Made by a program: the position numbers and the translations under genes. From Dehalococcoidia bacterium (lineage in GTDB: Bacteria; Chloroflexota; Dehalococcoidia; GIF9; AB-539-J10), in assembly GCA_023229725.1 (NCBI GenBank), contig JALNYR010000055.1, forward strand, positions 1-15,321: a stretch of DNA of 15,321 nucleotides, read 5' to 3'. The notes under the pieces were generated by a model. The model was given only the letters and a program-made list of their open reading frames with translations, had not been told where the DNA came from and ran no database searches. Of the stretch, positions 1 through 6,830 are shown piece by piece. Positions within the stretch are counted from its first letter, which is position 1. Every line of letters starts with the position of its first letter.

Positions 1-47
1 TTGCTTTTCTCTCCGTGGGGACTGCCATCGATGGCCACAATCTTCAT
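1..47 (-). CDS. N-terminus of flavodoxin-like / NADPH-dependent FMN reductase family protein (partial, runs off left edge)
   Basis: Only the first 15 codons are in the window, read leftward from the ATG at 47-45. They give MKIVAIDGSPHGEKS, which matches the opening beta-strand and FMN phosphate-binding loop (GSPxxxxS/T) of flavodoxin-fold NAD(P)H-dependent FMN reductases and iron-sulfur flavoproteins. No ribosome site precedes the ATG. Instead a CATAAT -10 box lies 6 nt upstream, so the mRNA may begin at the start codon. The gene diverges from the small membrane protein at 160. The family call rests on one short motif, so the exact member cannot be given. Confidence 0.6.
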   Translation of the reverse strand, partial: MKIVAIDGSPHGEKS

Positions 48-53
48 GGCGCG

Positions 54-82
54 ATTATGCCACACGAATGCCTCGCGGCCAA
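54..82 (-). promoter_or_regulatory. sigma70-like promoter of the left-edge flavoprotein, predicted leaderless
   Basis: On the minus strand, TTGGCC (82-77) is separated by 17 bp from CATAAT (59-54). The ATG follows 6 nt later at 47, where transcription would be expected to start. Spacing is ideal and each box matches the consensus at 4 to 5 of 6 positions. Confidence 0.45.
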
Positions 83-102
83 TCTCCACGTCCGTTCGCG
101 CG

Positions 103-131
103 TTGCACATCCCTCCCGCACGATGCATAAT
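103..131 (+). promoter_or_regulatory. sigma70-like promoter of the small membrane protein gene
   Basis: TTGCAC (103-108), a 17-bp spacer and CATAAT (126-131). The predicted start near 138 leaves a leader of about 22 nt holding a GGAGGAGGTGG ribosome site. The same -10 hexamer is used by the divergent promoter at 54-82. Confidence 0.5.
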
Positions 132-159
132 CGAGACACCAACGGAGGAGGTGGCGGAC

Positions 160-306
160 ATGTCCAGGCAGTCAACCGGCATCATCGCACTCGTGCTCGG
201 AATCCTCGTGCTCGTCTGGCCGTCGTGGACGAACCTGGTTCTGGGGATACTGCTCATCCTCATCGCCGTGGCCCTGTTCACCGGGAAGATGAAGTCCCTC
301 TTCTAG
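160..306 (+). CDS. Small two-segment membrane protein (DUF3096-like)
   Basis: A 48-residue protein of unknown function. After a short polar start (MSRQST) it has two hydrophobic segments, roughly residues 7-20 and 25-41, joined by a PSWTN turn, and ends in a basic tail (TGKMKSLF). Length, the two glycine-containing helices and the proline turn resemble the small DUF3096 membrane proteins, but this was judged by eye. The ATG at 160 was chosen over upstream in-frame starts because a strong GGAGGAGGTGG ribosome site lies just ahead and a good promoter ends at 131. The next gene begins 75 bp downstream on the same strand and may be co-transcribed. Confidence 0.7.
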   Translation: MSRQSTGIIALVLGILVLVWPSWTNLVLGILLILIAVALFTGKMKSLF

Positions 307-333
307 GCCACCGGACAGAGAGGAATCCGCATC

Positions 334-349
334 CCGGCGCCGGCGCCGG
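334..349. repeat. Perfect 16-bp GC palindrome between genes
   Basis: CCGGCGCCGGCGCCGG is its own reverse complement and sits between the small membrane protein and the epimerase, 18 bp before the AGGAGG ribosome site. It could fold in the leader or act as a weak end signal. Its GGCGCCGGCGCC core also occurs inside the amidohydrolase gene at 6404-6415, so it may simply reflect GC content. Confidence 0.4.
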
Positions 350-381
350 AGCATCGCTATCGTCACAGGAGGAACGTACAC

Positions 382-1347
382 GTGCGCACACTCGTCACCG
401 GAGGCACCGGCTACATCGGAGCGGAGCTGGTCCGACACCTGCTGGAACGGGGCGATGACGTGGTCACATTCGGCCCCTCATCTAACCCGGGCCGCATCGC
501 CGACATCGCGAAGGATATAGCGGTTGTCCGCGGCAACACCGCCTACGCCTCGGAAGTCTTCAACGTAGTGAAAGACCACCGCATCGAGCGTATCTTCCAC
601 CTCGGCTCCATGCTCAGCTCTCCCTCGCAGGCCGATCCCTGGGCCTCGTTTCAGGTGAACGTTGTCGGCACCGTCAACGTGCTGGAGGCCGCGCGACTCT
701 TCGACGTGCCACAGCTCATCTTCACGAGCACCATCGGCACGTTCGCACTTGGGGCGGGGACCGTGGCAACCGACCACACCATCCAGCGCCCGGCGACCAT
801 GTATGGCTCCGGCAAGCTCTACTGCGAATGCCTCGGGCGCTTCTACCGCTCGCGGTTCGGCCTTGACTACCGCGCGGTGCGGTTCCCGTCGGTCGTCGGT
901 CCCGGGACCACGCAGCGAACGGTGGCACAGTACAACTCCTGGATGATCGAGTACCCCGCCCTCGGCAAGCCGTTCGAGTGTTTCGTCACTCGCGAGACGA
1001 AAGGGCCGGCGATGTACTTCAAGGATGCTGTCAGGTCGTTGTGGATGCTTGCCGACGCCCCGCGCGAGCGCATCGAGATGCTCAACTACAACGTTGCCGG
1101 TCTCGACCCCACACCGATGGCAAGGGAGGTGGAAGCGGCGGTGCGGGCGCACATCCCGGAAGCGGTCGTGACGTACAACCCGGACCCTGTCATCATGGAC
1201 TACTACAGGACGGCGAGGATAGAGACGTTCGACGACACGTGCGCGCGCAAGGAGTGGGGCTGGCTGCCAGAGTACACGACCATCGAGGCGCTGGTGCCGG
1301 ACTTCATCAACGAGGTGCGCGTCAACCCCAACCGGTACGGGCTCTGA
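382..1347 (+). CDS. NAD-dependent epimerase/dehydratase, L-threonine 3-dehydrogenase-like extended SDR
   Basis: A 321-residue cytosolic Rossmann-fold oxidoreductase. The cofactor loop GGTGYIG is at residues 7-13, TST at 116-118 supplies the active-site Ser/Thr, and YGSGK at 141-145 gives the catalytic Tyr141 and Lys145. The C-terminal half follows short-chain L-threonine dehydrogenases: GPAMYFKDAV near 208, a YN motif at 236-237, and an ARKEWGW segment at 288-294. It therefore probably oxidises a hydroxy acid, hydroxy-amino acid or sugar with NAD. True threonine dehydrogenase activity is not proven, since no 2-amino-3-ketobutyrate CoA ligase gene is next to it. The GTG at 382 follows AGGAGG (367-372) at good spacing. 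Confidence 0.8.
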   Translation: MRTLVTGGTGYIGAELVRHLLERGDDVVTFGPSSNPGRIADIAKDIAVVRGNTAYASEVFNVVKDHRIERIFHLGSMLSSPSQADPWASFQVNVVGTVNVLEAARLFDVPQLIFTSTIGTFALGAGTVATDHTIQRPATMYGSGKLYCECLGRFYRSRFGLDYRAVRFPSVVGPGTTQRTVAQYNSWMIEYPALGKPFECFVTRETKGPAMYFKDAVRSLWMLADAPRERIEMLNYNVAGLDPTPMAREVEAAVRAHIPEAVVTYNPDPVIMDYYRTARIETFDDTCARKEWGWLPEYTTIEALVPDFINEVRVNPNRYGL

Positions 1348-1366
1348 CGACGCGCCGCGTTGTCCA

Positions 1367-1381
1367 CTGTCGTCGCGACAG
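1367..1381 (+). terminator. Weak hairpin after the epimerase gene
   Basis: CTGTCG-TCG-CGACAG forms a 6-bp stem with a 3-nt loop, 19 nt after the stop codon. No T-run follows, so it is at best a weak or factor-assisted terminator. Confidence 0.3.
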
Positions 1382-1486
1382 GCGCCGACCGCCCGATGAG
1401 CCAGGCCGCCGTTCGGATGCCGTTCGTAACCGGGCCGGCGCGTCTCCGTGCGAGCTATCATAGGGGGTCTTTCAGGACGGATACGC

Positions 1487-2953
1487 ATGCCTTACAGGCT
1501 CACGAGAAACGTATTCCTCAACGCCGTCGCCTGCCCCCGCCTCGGCTGGTTCAGCCGGCTGGACAATCCGCCGCATGAGCTCGACCCCGAGCAGGGCAGC
1601 CTGGCGAGCCGGTTCCTGTTGCAGGAGTTTCGTGACGTACACGCGAGGGCTCGCGCCCTGTTCCCTGGCGCGGTCACGGTGTCACGGCAGGCTTACGAGG
1701 CAGCCTGCTGGCAGACACAGGACCTCATGGACCATCCGTCGACACACACCGTGCTGGAGGCGGCATTCGGTAGCTCGACCTGCCGCGCGCGGCCGGACGC
1801 CATTGTTCGGCTCGGGGACGAATGGCGCATCTGCGAGGTGAAGACAGCTCTCAACCGGACGAAGGAGCTCGTGGACGACCTCGCCTACTCGTGGATGGTG
1901 CTGGAGCAGGCTGGTGTCAGGCTGGGAGGAGCATCACTCATCCTCCTCTCCCGTGACTACCGCCCGGGTATGCCGGACGAGGCACTGTTCACCACTGTCG
2001 ATGTCACTCAGGATGCTGCCGCGCGGGCAGCCGGATTCAAGGAGCTTGTCGCCGGGGCGGACGCGGTGACGCGCGGTACTGAACCCCCGGAACCGGCCCT
2101 CACGATGCGGTGCCGCACCTGTCCGCTGTTTCGGTCCTGCGCGGGGAAGGGCATCGAGCACCCCATCTTCGACCTTCCTCACCTGACGCCCGCGAAACTG
2201 CAGAGGTTCATCGCACAGGGCTTCAGGACGGTGCAGGACGTGCCGGATGCCGCACTCCTGACGCCCCGGCAGGCCCTCGCATGGCAGAGTGTCCGAAGCG
2301 GCAAGGCCACGCTGACAGGCGACCTGCACGGCGACCTCGCCGCCGTCGTGTGGCCGGCCCGCTACCTCGACTTCGAAATCGTCGGAACCGGCATTCCGCT
2401 CTTCCCCGAACTCGCCCCGTTCGAGCGATTCCCGTTCCTCTACTCGGTGCGGACTTGCGACCAGCCGGGCAGGATACGAAGCCATAAGGTGTTCCTGTCC
2501 CCCCACAACCGGGATGCCTCCCAGGACATGGCCGAGCGCCTGCTCCAGGACCTCGGCGAAGACGGCAGCATCGTCGTCTACTCAGGCTACCAGATGCGGG
2601 TCATTCGCTGGCTTGCCGAACGCGTTCCAGGTCTCGCCAGCCATCTTCGAGGGCTGATTTCGCGCATCGTCGACCTCGAGAGCATCACGAGACAGGACGT
2701 CTGCCACCCGGGATTCGGGGGCAAGACGTCGCTGCAGGCGGTCCTGACGGGACTCGTGCCCGGATTCTCGTACGAGGATCTCGAGGTTGAAGAAGTTGCC
2801 ACCGCAAGCGCGCAGTTCGCCTACCTCGCGCGGGGCGGATACTACAGCCAGGAGCGCGCTCCCCTTGTGCGCCGGGACCTCGCCGCCTACTGCGCCCGGG
2901 ACACGCTCGCTCTCGTCAGAGTCCACGAGGCGCTGCACAACCTGGCGCCGTAG
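1487..2953 (+). CDS. Cas4/RecB-like PD-(D/E)XK nuclease fused to RNase H-fold exonuclease-like domain (DUF2779/TM0106-type)
   Basis: A 488-residue predicted DNA-processing protein. The N-terminal half looks like a Cas4/RecB-family nuclease: Cys16 (VACPRLGW), Asp104 (RPDAIV), Glu117 and Lys119 (CEVKT), then Cys209, Cys212 and Cys218. One early and three late cysteines suggest a 4Fe-4S cluster as in Cas4/AddB. A linker with a helix-hairpin-helix-like look (about 232-262) follows. The C-terminal half resembles DnaQ/RNase H-fold exonucleases: LDFEIVG (Asp295, Glu297), a PFLYSV segment near 316, IVDLES at 394-399 and YCARDT with Asp472. The second exonuclease motif (YSGYQMRV, 365-372) has Gln where relatives usually have Glu. 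The ATG at 1487 follows AGGACGG; an in-frame GTG 13 codons upstream has no ribosome site. Its biological role is unknown. Confidence 0.65.
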   Translation: MPYRLTRNVFLNAVACPRLGWFSRLDNPPHELDPEQGSLASRFLLQEFRDVHARARALFPGAVTVSRQAYEAACWQTQDLMDHPSTHTVLEAAFGSSTCRARPDAIVRLGDEWRICEVKTALNRTKELVDDLAYSWMVLEQAGVRLGGASLILLSRDYRPGMPDEALFTTVDVTQDAAARAAGFKELVAGADAVTRGTEPPEPALTMRCRTCPLFRSCAGKGIEHPIFDLPHLTPAKLQRFIAQGFRTVQDVPDAALLTPRQALAWQSVRSGKATLTGDLHGDLAAVVWPARYLDFEIVGTGIPLFPELAPFERFPFLYSVRTCDQPGRIRSHKVFLSPHNRDASQDMAERLLQDLGEDGSIVVYSGYQMRVIRWLAERVPGLASHLRGLISRIVDLESITRQDVCHPGFGGKTSLQAVLTGLVPGFSYEDLEVEEVATASAQFAYLARGGYYSQERAPLVRRDLAAYCARDTLALVRVHEALHNLAP

Positions 2954-3009
2954 TCGGCCAGTCTCCACCAACCCACGCCACGGAAGCGCAGACGCCCACT
3001 TACGTCCTC

Positions 3010-3351
3010 TCAAGCCGCGCGGACGCTCGCCTCACGACGGTGCTGCGCCAGGATCTGTCTCTTTATCCTGGTGGCCTGCACCTTCACCCCGCAGTTCTCG
3101 ACACTGGCCGACAGCGTGGACAAATCGATGCGGCGGTTGCGCAGTATGAGTCCATGCGCCGTGTTCCCCGGCTCGACTGCACGCTCCAGCTCCTCGTACA
3201 AGCCGCGCAGATGTTCGAGCGCCCCGCGCGCCTCCTCCGACTTGCCCTCACTCGCCAGCTGCCTGCAGCGCAGCCACTCGCCGCCGAACTCGGGCACAAT
3301 CTCCTTCAAGGTACGGATACCGGACAATTCCGGGCTCTTCACGTTCGTCAT
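3010..3351 (-). CDS. Hypothetical 113-residue helical protein
   Basis: I do not recognise this protein. It is soluble, charged and probably mostly helical, with a likely helix at residues 35-60 rich in Glu, Ala, Arg and Leu, a loop (EPGNTAHG, 60-67), and a strongly basic C-terminus (RIKRQ, then RREASVRAA). No membrane segment or signal peptide is visible. The start is well supported: an AGAGGTGAT ribosome site precedes the ATG at 3351-3349. It converges with the nuclease gene, the two stop codons lying about 56 bp apart, so they are not in one operon. Reading frames on the opposite strand here look like shadows. Confidence 0.6.
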   Translation of the reverse strand: MTNVKSPELSGIRTLKEIVPEFGGEWLRCRQLASEGKSEEARGALEHLRGLYEELERAVEPGNTAHGLILRNRRIDLSTLSASVENCGVKVQATRIKRQILAQHRREASVRAA

Positions 3352-3767
3352 CTATCACCTCTCTTCATTGATGTACCGTGCCAGGTCCGCCGCAACGCAC
3401 AGGTGGACACATCTGCTTCACGGGAAGCGCTCACCCTCTCTGACATCGCACGTCCAAGTTCGCGCCTGGACCGGTGCGTGCTGCCGCTGCGGACGGACGC
3501 GGAATGGCGTCGCTCGTGAGAGAACGTCCAGGCGGGAGAGACAGGGCGGACACACCACCACACCCCTTCCCGGCGAGCATCCAGTGTCAGCAACAGCCAT
3601 CCGGGCAGGAGTGAACGCAGCGAAGCACCGGCGGAACCGTTGCGGGGGACAATTCCATGGTAGCACCTTTCCTCGGGCAGGCCAAACCGCCGCTTGAAGG
3701 CCCTCGCCGGCACAACATGTTCGAGACCGGCAGTGCGGCCGATGACTGTGCGGGCCACTCCCTATCG

Positions 3768-3796
3768 TTGACGCGGCAAGGTGGTCGTCCTACACT
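3768..3796 (+). promoter_or_regulatory. sigma70-like promoter of the SDR gene
   Basis: TTGACG (3768-3773), exactly 17 bp, then TACACT (3791-3796). Transcription would start near 3803, leaving a leader of about 105 nt before the GTG at 3909. The promoter lies inside the apparent N-terminal extension of the open frame, which supports the later start. Confidence 0.6.
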
Positions 3797-3838
3797 GCGT
3801 CGCGAGAACGACTTCATCAAGACGTCGCATCGGCGGTT

Positions 3839-3887
3839 ATGCGGACAGCCTGTGCGCCGAACGGCGCCGGTCAACCGCATGCGGACA
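3839..3887. repeat. 9-bp direct repeat in the SDR leader
   Basis: ATGCGGACA occurs at 3839-3847 and again at 3879-3887, 40 bp apart. The second copy overlaps a 10-bp palindrome, CCGCATGCGG (3875-3884), just ahead of the AGGAGG ribosome site. This could be a regulator site or leader structure; chance is also possible. Confidence 0.3.
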
Positions 3888-3908
3888 TCTGAACGAGGAG
3901 GGGCAGTC

Positions 3909-4694
3909 GTGCACAGAGGCAGGTTCATCGACAGGGCCATCATCGTCACGGGCGGAGGCTCAGGTCTGGGCGAGGACTACTCGAAGGCGTTCGCGGACGA
4001 GGGAGGCAAGGTGGTCTGCGCGGACATCGACGCCGCGGCGGCCACACGTACGGCTGCAGCCATCACGGGAATGGGTGGCTCAGCCATCGCCGTGAGCTGC
4101 GATGTGACGAAACCGGACCAGATACAGCAGATGGTCGAGGCGGTCCTGCAGGCCTTCGGTCGCATCGACATACTCGTCAACAACGCGGGCGTCATCCGGC
4201 GTCGCAGCCTCGTCGGCACGACTGAGGAGGACTGGGACCGGGAGATCAACATCGACCTCAAAGGCCCGTTCCTGTGTTCACGCGCGGTCGTCCCGCACAT
4301 GATGGAGCGCCACTACGGCAAGATAGTAAACATCTCGTCGGTCGCAGGCATCGTCGGCTGCATCTCGACCGCGTACGCAGCCTCGAAGGCGGGCATCAAC
4401 GGGCTCACCCGTCAGTGGGCGCTCGAGCTTGCGCCGCACGGCATACGCGTGAACAGCGTCGCGCCGGGCTTCACGGCGACGCCCATCAACGCGAAGCTGC
4501 GAGCCACGCCGGTGGGGAAGCACATCGGAGAGTCCGTGCCACTCGGCTGGGGCAAGCCGGCGGACGTCACGGCTGCCGTTCTGTTTCTGAGTGCGTCCGA
4601 GTCCGACTTCATCACCGGCCAGACGCTGGCGGTGGACGGAGGATTCACCACTACCGCGGACCTCGGTCCCGAGTACCGGACGTTCGACAAGTAG
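3909..4694 (+). CDS. Classical SDR-family NAD-dependent oxidoreductase (gluconate 5-dehydrogenase / 3-oxoacyl reductase-like)
   Basis: A 261-residue cytosolic short-chain dehydrogenase of normal family length. TGGGSGLG (residues 14-21) is the cofactor loop. Acidic residues after the second strand (ADID, Asp39 and Asp41) favour NAD(H) over NADP(H). NNAG is at 91-94, and the catalytic set is Asn114, Ser143, Tyr156 and Lys160 (YAASK). The C-terminal ITGQTLAVDGG is typical of the gluconate 5-dehydrogenase, KduD and FabG-like branch. Given the dehydratases nearby, a sugar-acid or hydroxy-acid oxidoreductase is the likeliest role, but the substrate cannot be read from sequence. The GTG at 3909 follows AGGAGG (3896-3901). 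The open frame extends 84 codons further upstream, but that part is not SDR-like. Confidence 0.85.
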   Translation: MHRGRFIDRAIIVTGGGSGLGEDYSKAFADEGGKVVCADIDAAAATRTAAAITGMGGSAIAVSCDVTKPDQIQQMVEAVLQAFGRIDILVNNAGVIRRRSLVGTTEEDWDREINIDLKGPFLCSRAVVPHMMERHYGKIVNISSVAGIVGCISTAYAASKAGINGLTRQWALELAPHGIRVNSVAPGFTATPINAKLRATPVGKHIGESVPLGWGKPADVTAAVLFLSASESDFITGQTLAVDGGFTTTADLGPEYRTFDK

Positions 4695-4736
4695 GCGTGC
4701 CCGCCTCTGGAGTACCAGGGTGCCTCCGGCCGGGGG

Positions 4737-5135
4737 TCAGCCGGCGCGGGCCTTCCCGCATGCCTGGCGAACAAGGTCGGCAATATACAACCACTCGTCG
4801 TCACTGACGTCCTTCTTGAATGGACGCGGCAGGCCGAAGGCAAACGGCAGCCGCCGCACCTTGCCGAGGTTCTCGTGCACCCACTCCATCGGGTCATGGT
4901 CGGGGCGCTTCGCCAGGGCGACCGTGGCACTCGTCTTGTCCCGGCGAAACCGTACGCCGGCGAACACAACCGCGGACGCCGCTTCTCCCGGCAGCGCGTA
5001 GTCAAGCCAACCCTCCAGGTCCGTGGTTGGCGAATGGCTCATCGTCGCGTCCGGACATGTGGCGCGCACGCGCTTGTCAAACTCCGCCAGCAGCGTGCGA
5101 AGCGGCTGGGGGCACTGCGCGATGTATTCGTCCAC
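4737..5135 (-). CDS. Small DUF1801/DUF5655-like protein of unknown function
   Basis: A 132-residue soluble protein. Its opening (MDEYIAQCPQPLRTLLAEFDKRV) resembles the helix-plus-acidic start of DUF1801 (YdhG-type) proteins, and the middle part (AGVRFRRDKTSATVALAKRP) suggests the sheet of the related DUF5655 fold. Neither match is strong. GTG at 5135-5133 is preceded by AAGGAG (5151-5146) at 10 nt. It lies 65 bp downstream of the amidohydrolase on the same strand and may be read from the same transcript. It converges with the SDR gene across 42 bp with no clear terminator. Confidence 0.6.
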   Translation of the reverse strand: MDEYIAQCPQPLRTLLAEFDKRVRATCPDATMSHSPTTDLEGWLDYALPGEAASAVVFAGVRFRRDKTSATVALAKRPDHDPMEWVHENLGKVRRLPFAFGLPRPFKKDVSDDEWLYIADLVRQACGKARAG

Positions 5136-5200
5136 TTGCTTGTCTCTCCTTCCCGCCTGGTCATCAGTCGATGCCCGCGGAGATTGCTCTTCTTTCCGGG

Positions 5201-6619
5201 CTAGCGCTGTCCCGGAGCTTTGAGTCCGGGCGGTATGGGACAGTTGTACGTTCTTCCTCCGGTGGCGCGGTCGAACTCGCGCCGCGCCTCACTCAGAATA
5301 GCAGGGTCGCCGAAGAGGTCAAGAGCGGTCAGCGCCAGCGCCTTCGCGGCGAAGAGCATGGCTGTGAATCCGATGCCCGAGCCGCAGGACGCGACCGCCT
5401 GCCACGAGTGCAGCGGCACGCCCAGCGGCATGCAGCACGCCGTGAGTTGCGCGGTCGGGGCGATGTGCGACACATCCCCGACATCGGTCGAGACCGGTTG
5501 CACCGTTCCCTTCCTCAGGGTGCCCACGTCATCGAGCACCCGGGTGCAGAGCGGGTCGCCCAACTCGTCTCTCGCCCGTCCGAGGGCCTGCAGCGCGTCG
5601 TCCACCGCCGCGGGAGGCAGCGTCGCCTGCAGCGCTCTTGCGAATGACACTTCGCCCTTGCTGAAGACCGGCGCGCCGACTCGCTTCATGTTGCTCAGAA
5701 GCACCTGTTGCACGGCATCGTTTGGCAGGAAGTCGAAGCAGGCGGCCACGAGTTCAACCTCCAGCGTCGTGTCGGTCATGAGCGCAGCGCCACGGGCAAC
5801 GTTCAAGACCCGTTCGTAGATGGTCTCCACCTGCGACCGTTTCGGGGCACGGACGTAGTACCAGCTCTGGGCAAACTCAGGAACGATGTTCGGCGCCTCG
5901 CCGCCGCGCGTGACCACACAGTGGATGCGCGCGTCCGGGATGACGTGCTCGCGGAGGTAGTTGACTCCGACGTCGGTCAGCATGACCGCGTCCAGTGCGC
6001 TGCGGCCGGCTTCGGGAGCTCCGGCGGCGTGTGCTGAACGACCATGGAAGCTGAGCTTGAACGAGTTCAACGCTGCCGAAGAGGCCGCCCAGAGCGTGTT
6101 CGCGTACATCGGGTGCCACGTCAGGACCGCGTCCAGGCCGTGGAACACGCCCTCGCGCGCCATGAAGACCTTCCCCATGAGCGTCTCCTCGGCAGGACAG
6201 CCGAAGTAGCGCAGGGTACCGCGGATGCTCTGCGCCGACATGGCCCGCTTCGCCGCGAGCGCAGCGCCGAGAGCCGCCGTGCCCAGCAAGTTATGTCCAC
6301 ACGCGTGGCCCGGAGCACCGGGCACCACTGGCGTCTTGGTCGCGCTGACCTGCTGCGACAGGCCGGGCAGCGCGTCGTACTCGCCAAGGATGCCGATGAC
6401 CGGGGCGCCGGCGCCCCACTCCGCCACAAGAGCCGTCCTCAGACCCGTCACGGCTCTGCGCAGTCTGAAACCCTCAGCCTCGAGCGTCGCAGCCTGCAGG
6501 TCCGCGGCATACGTTTCCTCGAAGCCAACCTGCGGATGCTCCCAGATGTCCCTGGCCAGAGAGACGAGCTTCTCCCCCTGTACGGTGAGGTACGCCAGTG
6601 CAACATCGCAACTGCTCAT
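5201..6619 (-). CDS. M20-family amidohydrolase, AbgB-like (p-aminobenzoyl-glutamate hydrolase subunit B family)
   Basis: A 472-residue zinc hydrolase that cleaves amide bonds of N-acyl amino acids. It follows E. coli AbgB closely from memory: a DIWEHPQVGFEE start (residues 24-35), GEYDALPGLSQQ (79-90), GHACGHNLLGTAA (104-116), YFGCPAEET (138-146), TWHP (167-170), the FHGRSAHAAG dimer-loop motif (191-200), STDVGDVS (377-384), LHSW (403-406) and the closing YNCPIP (458-463). Likely metal-site residues are Cys107, His109, Glu144/145, His169 and His404. AbgB works with AbgA in E. coli, but no AbgA partner is visible, so the substrate may differ (other N-acyl amino acid or peptide). ATG at 6619-6617 follows AAGGAG (6631-6626). 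An 80-codon upstream extension was rejected as non-homologous. Confidence 0.88.
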   Translation of the reverse strand: MSSCDVALAYLTVQGEKLVSLARDIWEHPQVGFEETYAADLQAATLEAEGFRLRRAVTGLRTALVAEWGAGAPVIGILGEYDALPGLSQQVSATKTPVVPGAPGHACGHNLLGTAALGAALAAKRAMSAQSIRGTLRYFGCPAEETLMGKVFMAREGVFHGLDAVLTWHPMYANTLWAASSAALNSFKLSFHGRSAHAAGAPEAGRSALDAVMLTDVGVNYLREHVIPDARIHCVVTRGGEAPNIVPEFAQSWYYVRAPKRSQVETIYERVLNVARGAALMTDTTLEVELVAACFDFLPNDAVQQVLLSNMKRVGAPVFSKGEVSFARALQATLPPAAVDDALQALGRARDELGDPLCTRVLDDVGTLRKGTVQPVSTDVGDVSHIAPTAQLTACCMPLGVPLHSWQAVASCGSGIGFTAMLFAAKALALTALDLFGDPAILSEARREFDRATGGRTYNCPIPPGLKAPGQR

Positions 6620-6643
6620 CGATGGCTCCTTCCAGGCACGCAG

Positions 6644-6649
6644 ATTGTA
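6644..6649 (-). promoter_or_regulatory. Candidate -10 box for the amidohydrolase gene
   Basis: TACAAT is read on the minus strand at 6649-6644, giving a short leader that just holds the AAGGAG ribosome site. No convincing -35 box is found 15-19 bp upstream, so the promoter may depend on an activator. Confidence 0.35.
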
Positions 6650-6663
6650 CATAAACCGCGCCG

Positions 6664-6693
6664 GGTTGCGCGCCGGAGCGGGAGCCTGCAACC
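6664..6693. repeat. Inverted repeat 1 in the divergent amidohydrolase/dehydratase spacer
   Basis: GGTTGC (6664-6669) and GCAACC (6688-6693) form perfect arms 18 bp apart, between the two divergent promoters. A regulator operator is possible but the arms are short. Confidence 0.35.
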
Positions 6694-6702
6694 TGGCCCG
6701 TC

Positions 6703-6728
6703 CGGTGCTCTTCCGTCCGGCAGCACCG
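6703..6728. repeat. Inverted repeat 2 in the divergent amidohydrolase/dehydratase spacer
   Basis: CGGTGCT (6703-6709) and AGCACCG (6722-6728) are perfect 7-bp arms separated by 12 bp. The repeat is centred about 37 bp from inverted repeat 1 and lies 28 bp before the -35 box of the dehydratase promoter, a typical position for an activator site. Confidence 0.35.
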
Positions 6729-6755
6729 CCACGTCGAGTCCTCCAGAGACGCGAC

Positions 6756-6784
6756 TTCACGAATCGATTCCGGAAGCCTACTAT
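6756..6784 (+). promoter_or_regulatory. sigma70-like promoter of the enolase-superfamily gene
   Basis: TTCACG (6756-6761), 17 bp, then TACTAT (6779-6784). Transcription would begin near 6791, giving a 40-nt leader with the AAAGGAG ribosome site. Confidence 0.5.
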
Positions 6785-6830
6785 TGGGCGCACAGCAGGC
6801 GCGAAGCGCAGACCAGGAAAGGAGCACGAC

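Larger units (their letters stand above)
3352..3908. other. 557-bp region without a convincing gene
   Basis: Open frames exist on both strands, but their translations are rich in Arg, Ser and Cys with no recognisable domain and no ribosome site, as expected of chance frames in GC-rich DNA. What can be supported is a promoter at 3768-3796 and a leader of about 105 nt with a 9-bp direct repeat. The left part (3352-3767) shows nothing I can name. It may contain the promoter of the minus-strand gene ending at 3351. Confidence 0.5.

Noticed and set aside
478..1488. 336-codon minus-strand open frame opposite the epimerase gene
   Set aside because: The translation is Arg/His/Val-rich and shadow-like; the plus-strand frame has all the SDR motifs.
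3348..3758. 136-codon minus-strand frame in the geneless region
   Set aside because: It overlaps the start of the real minus-strand gene at 3351, has Arg/Ser-rich shadow-like content and no ribosome site.
3657..3908. 84-codon N-terminal extension of the SDR
   Set aside because: It contains the predicted promoter, has no SDR similarity, and the GTG at 3909 has a strong ribosome site and gives the normal SDR length.
6402..6417. Perfect 16-bp palindrome GGGGCGCCGGCGCCCC inside the amidohydrolase gene
   Set aside because: It encodes a normal Gly-Ala-Gly-Ala-Pro stretch of the protein, so GC-rich codon use explains it without a DNA-level function.
6225..6830. 202-codon N-terminal extension of the enolase-family protein
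   Set aside because: It overlaps the divergent amidohydrolase and the promoter; family proteins begin at the MKITGIRT segment.
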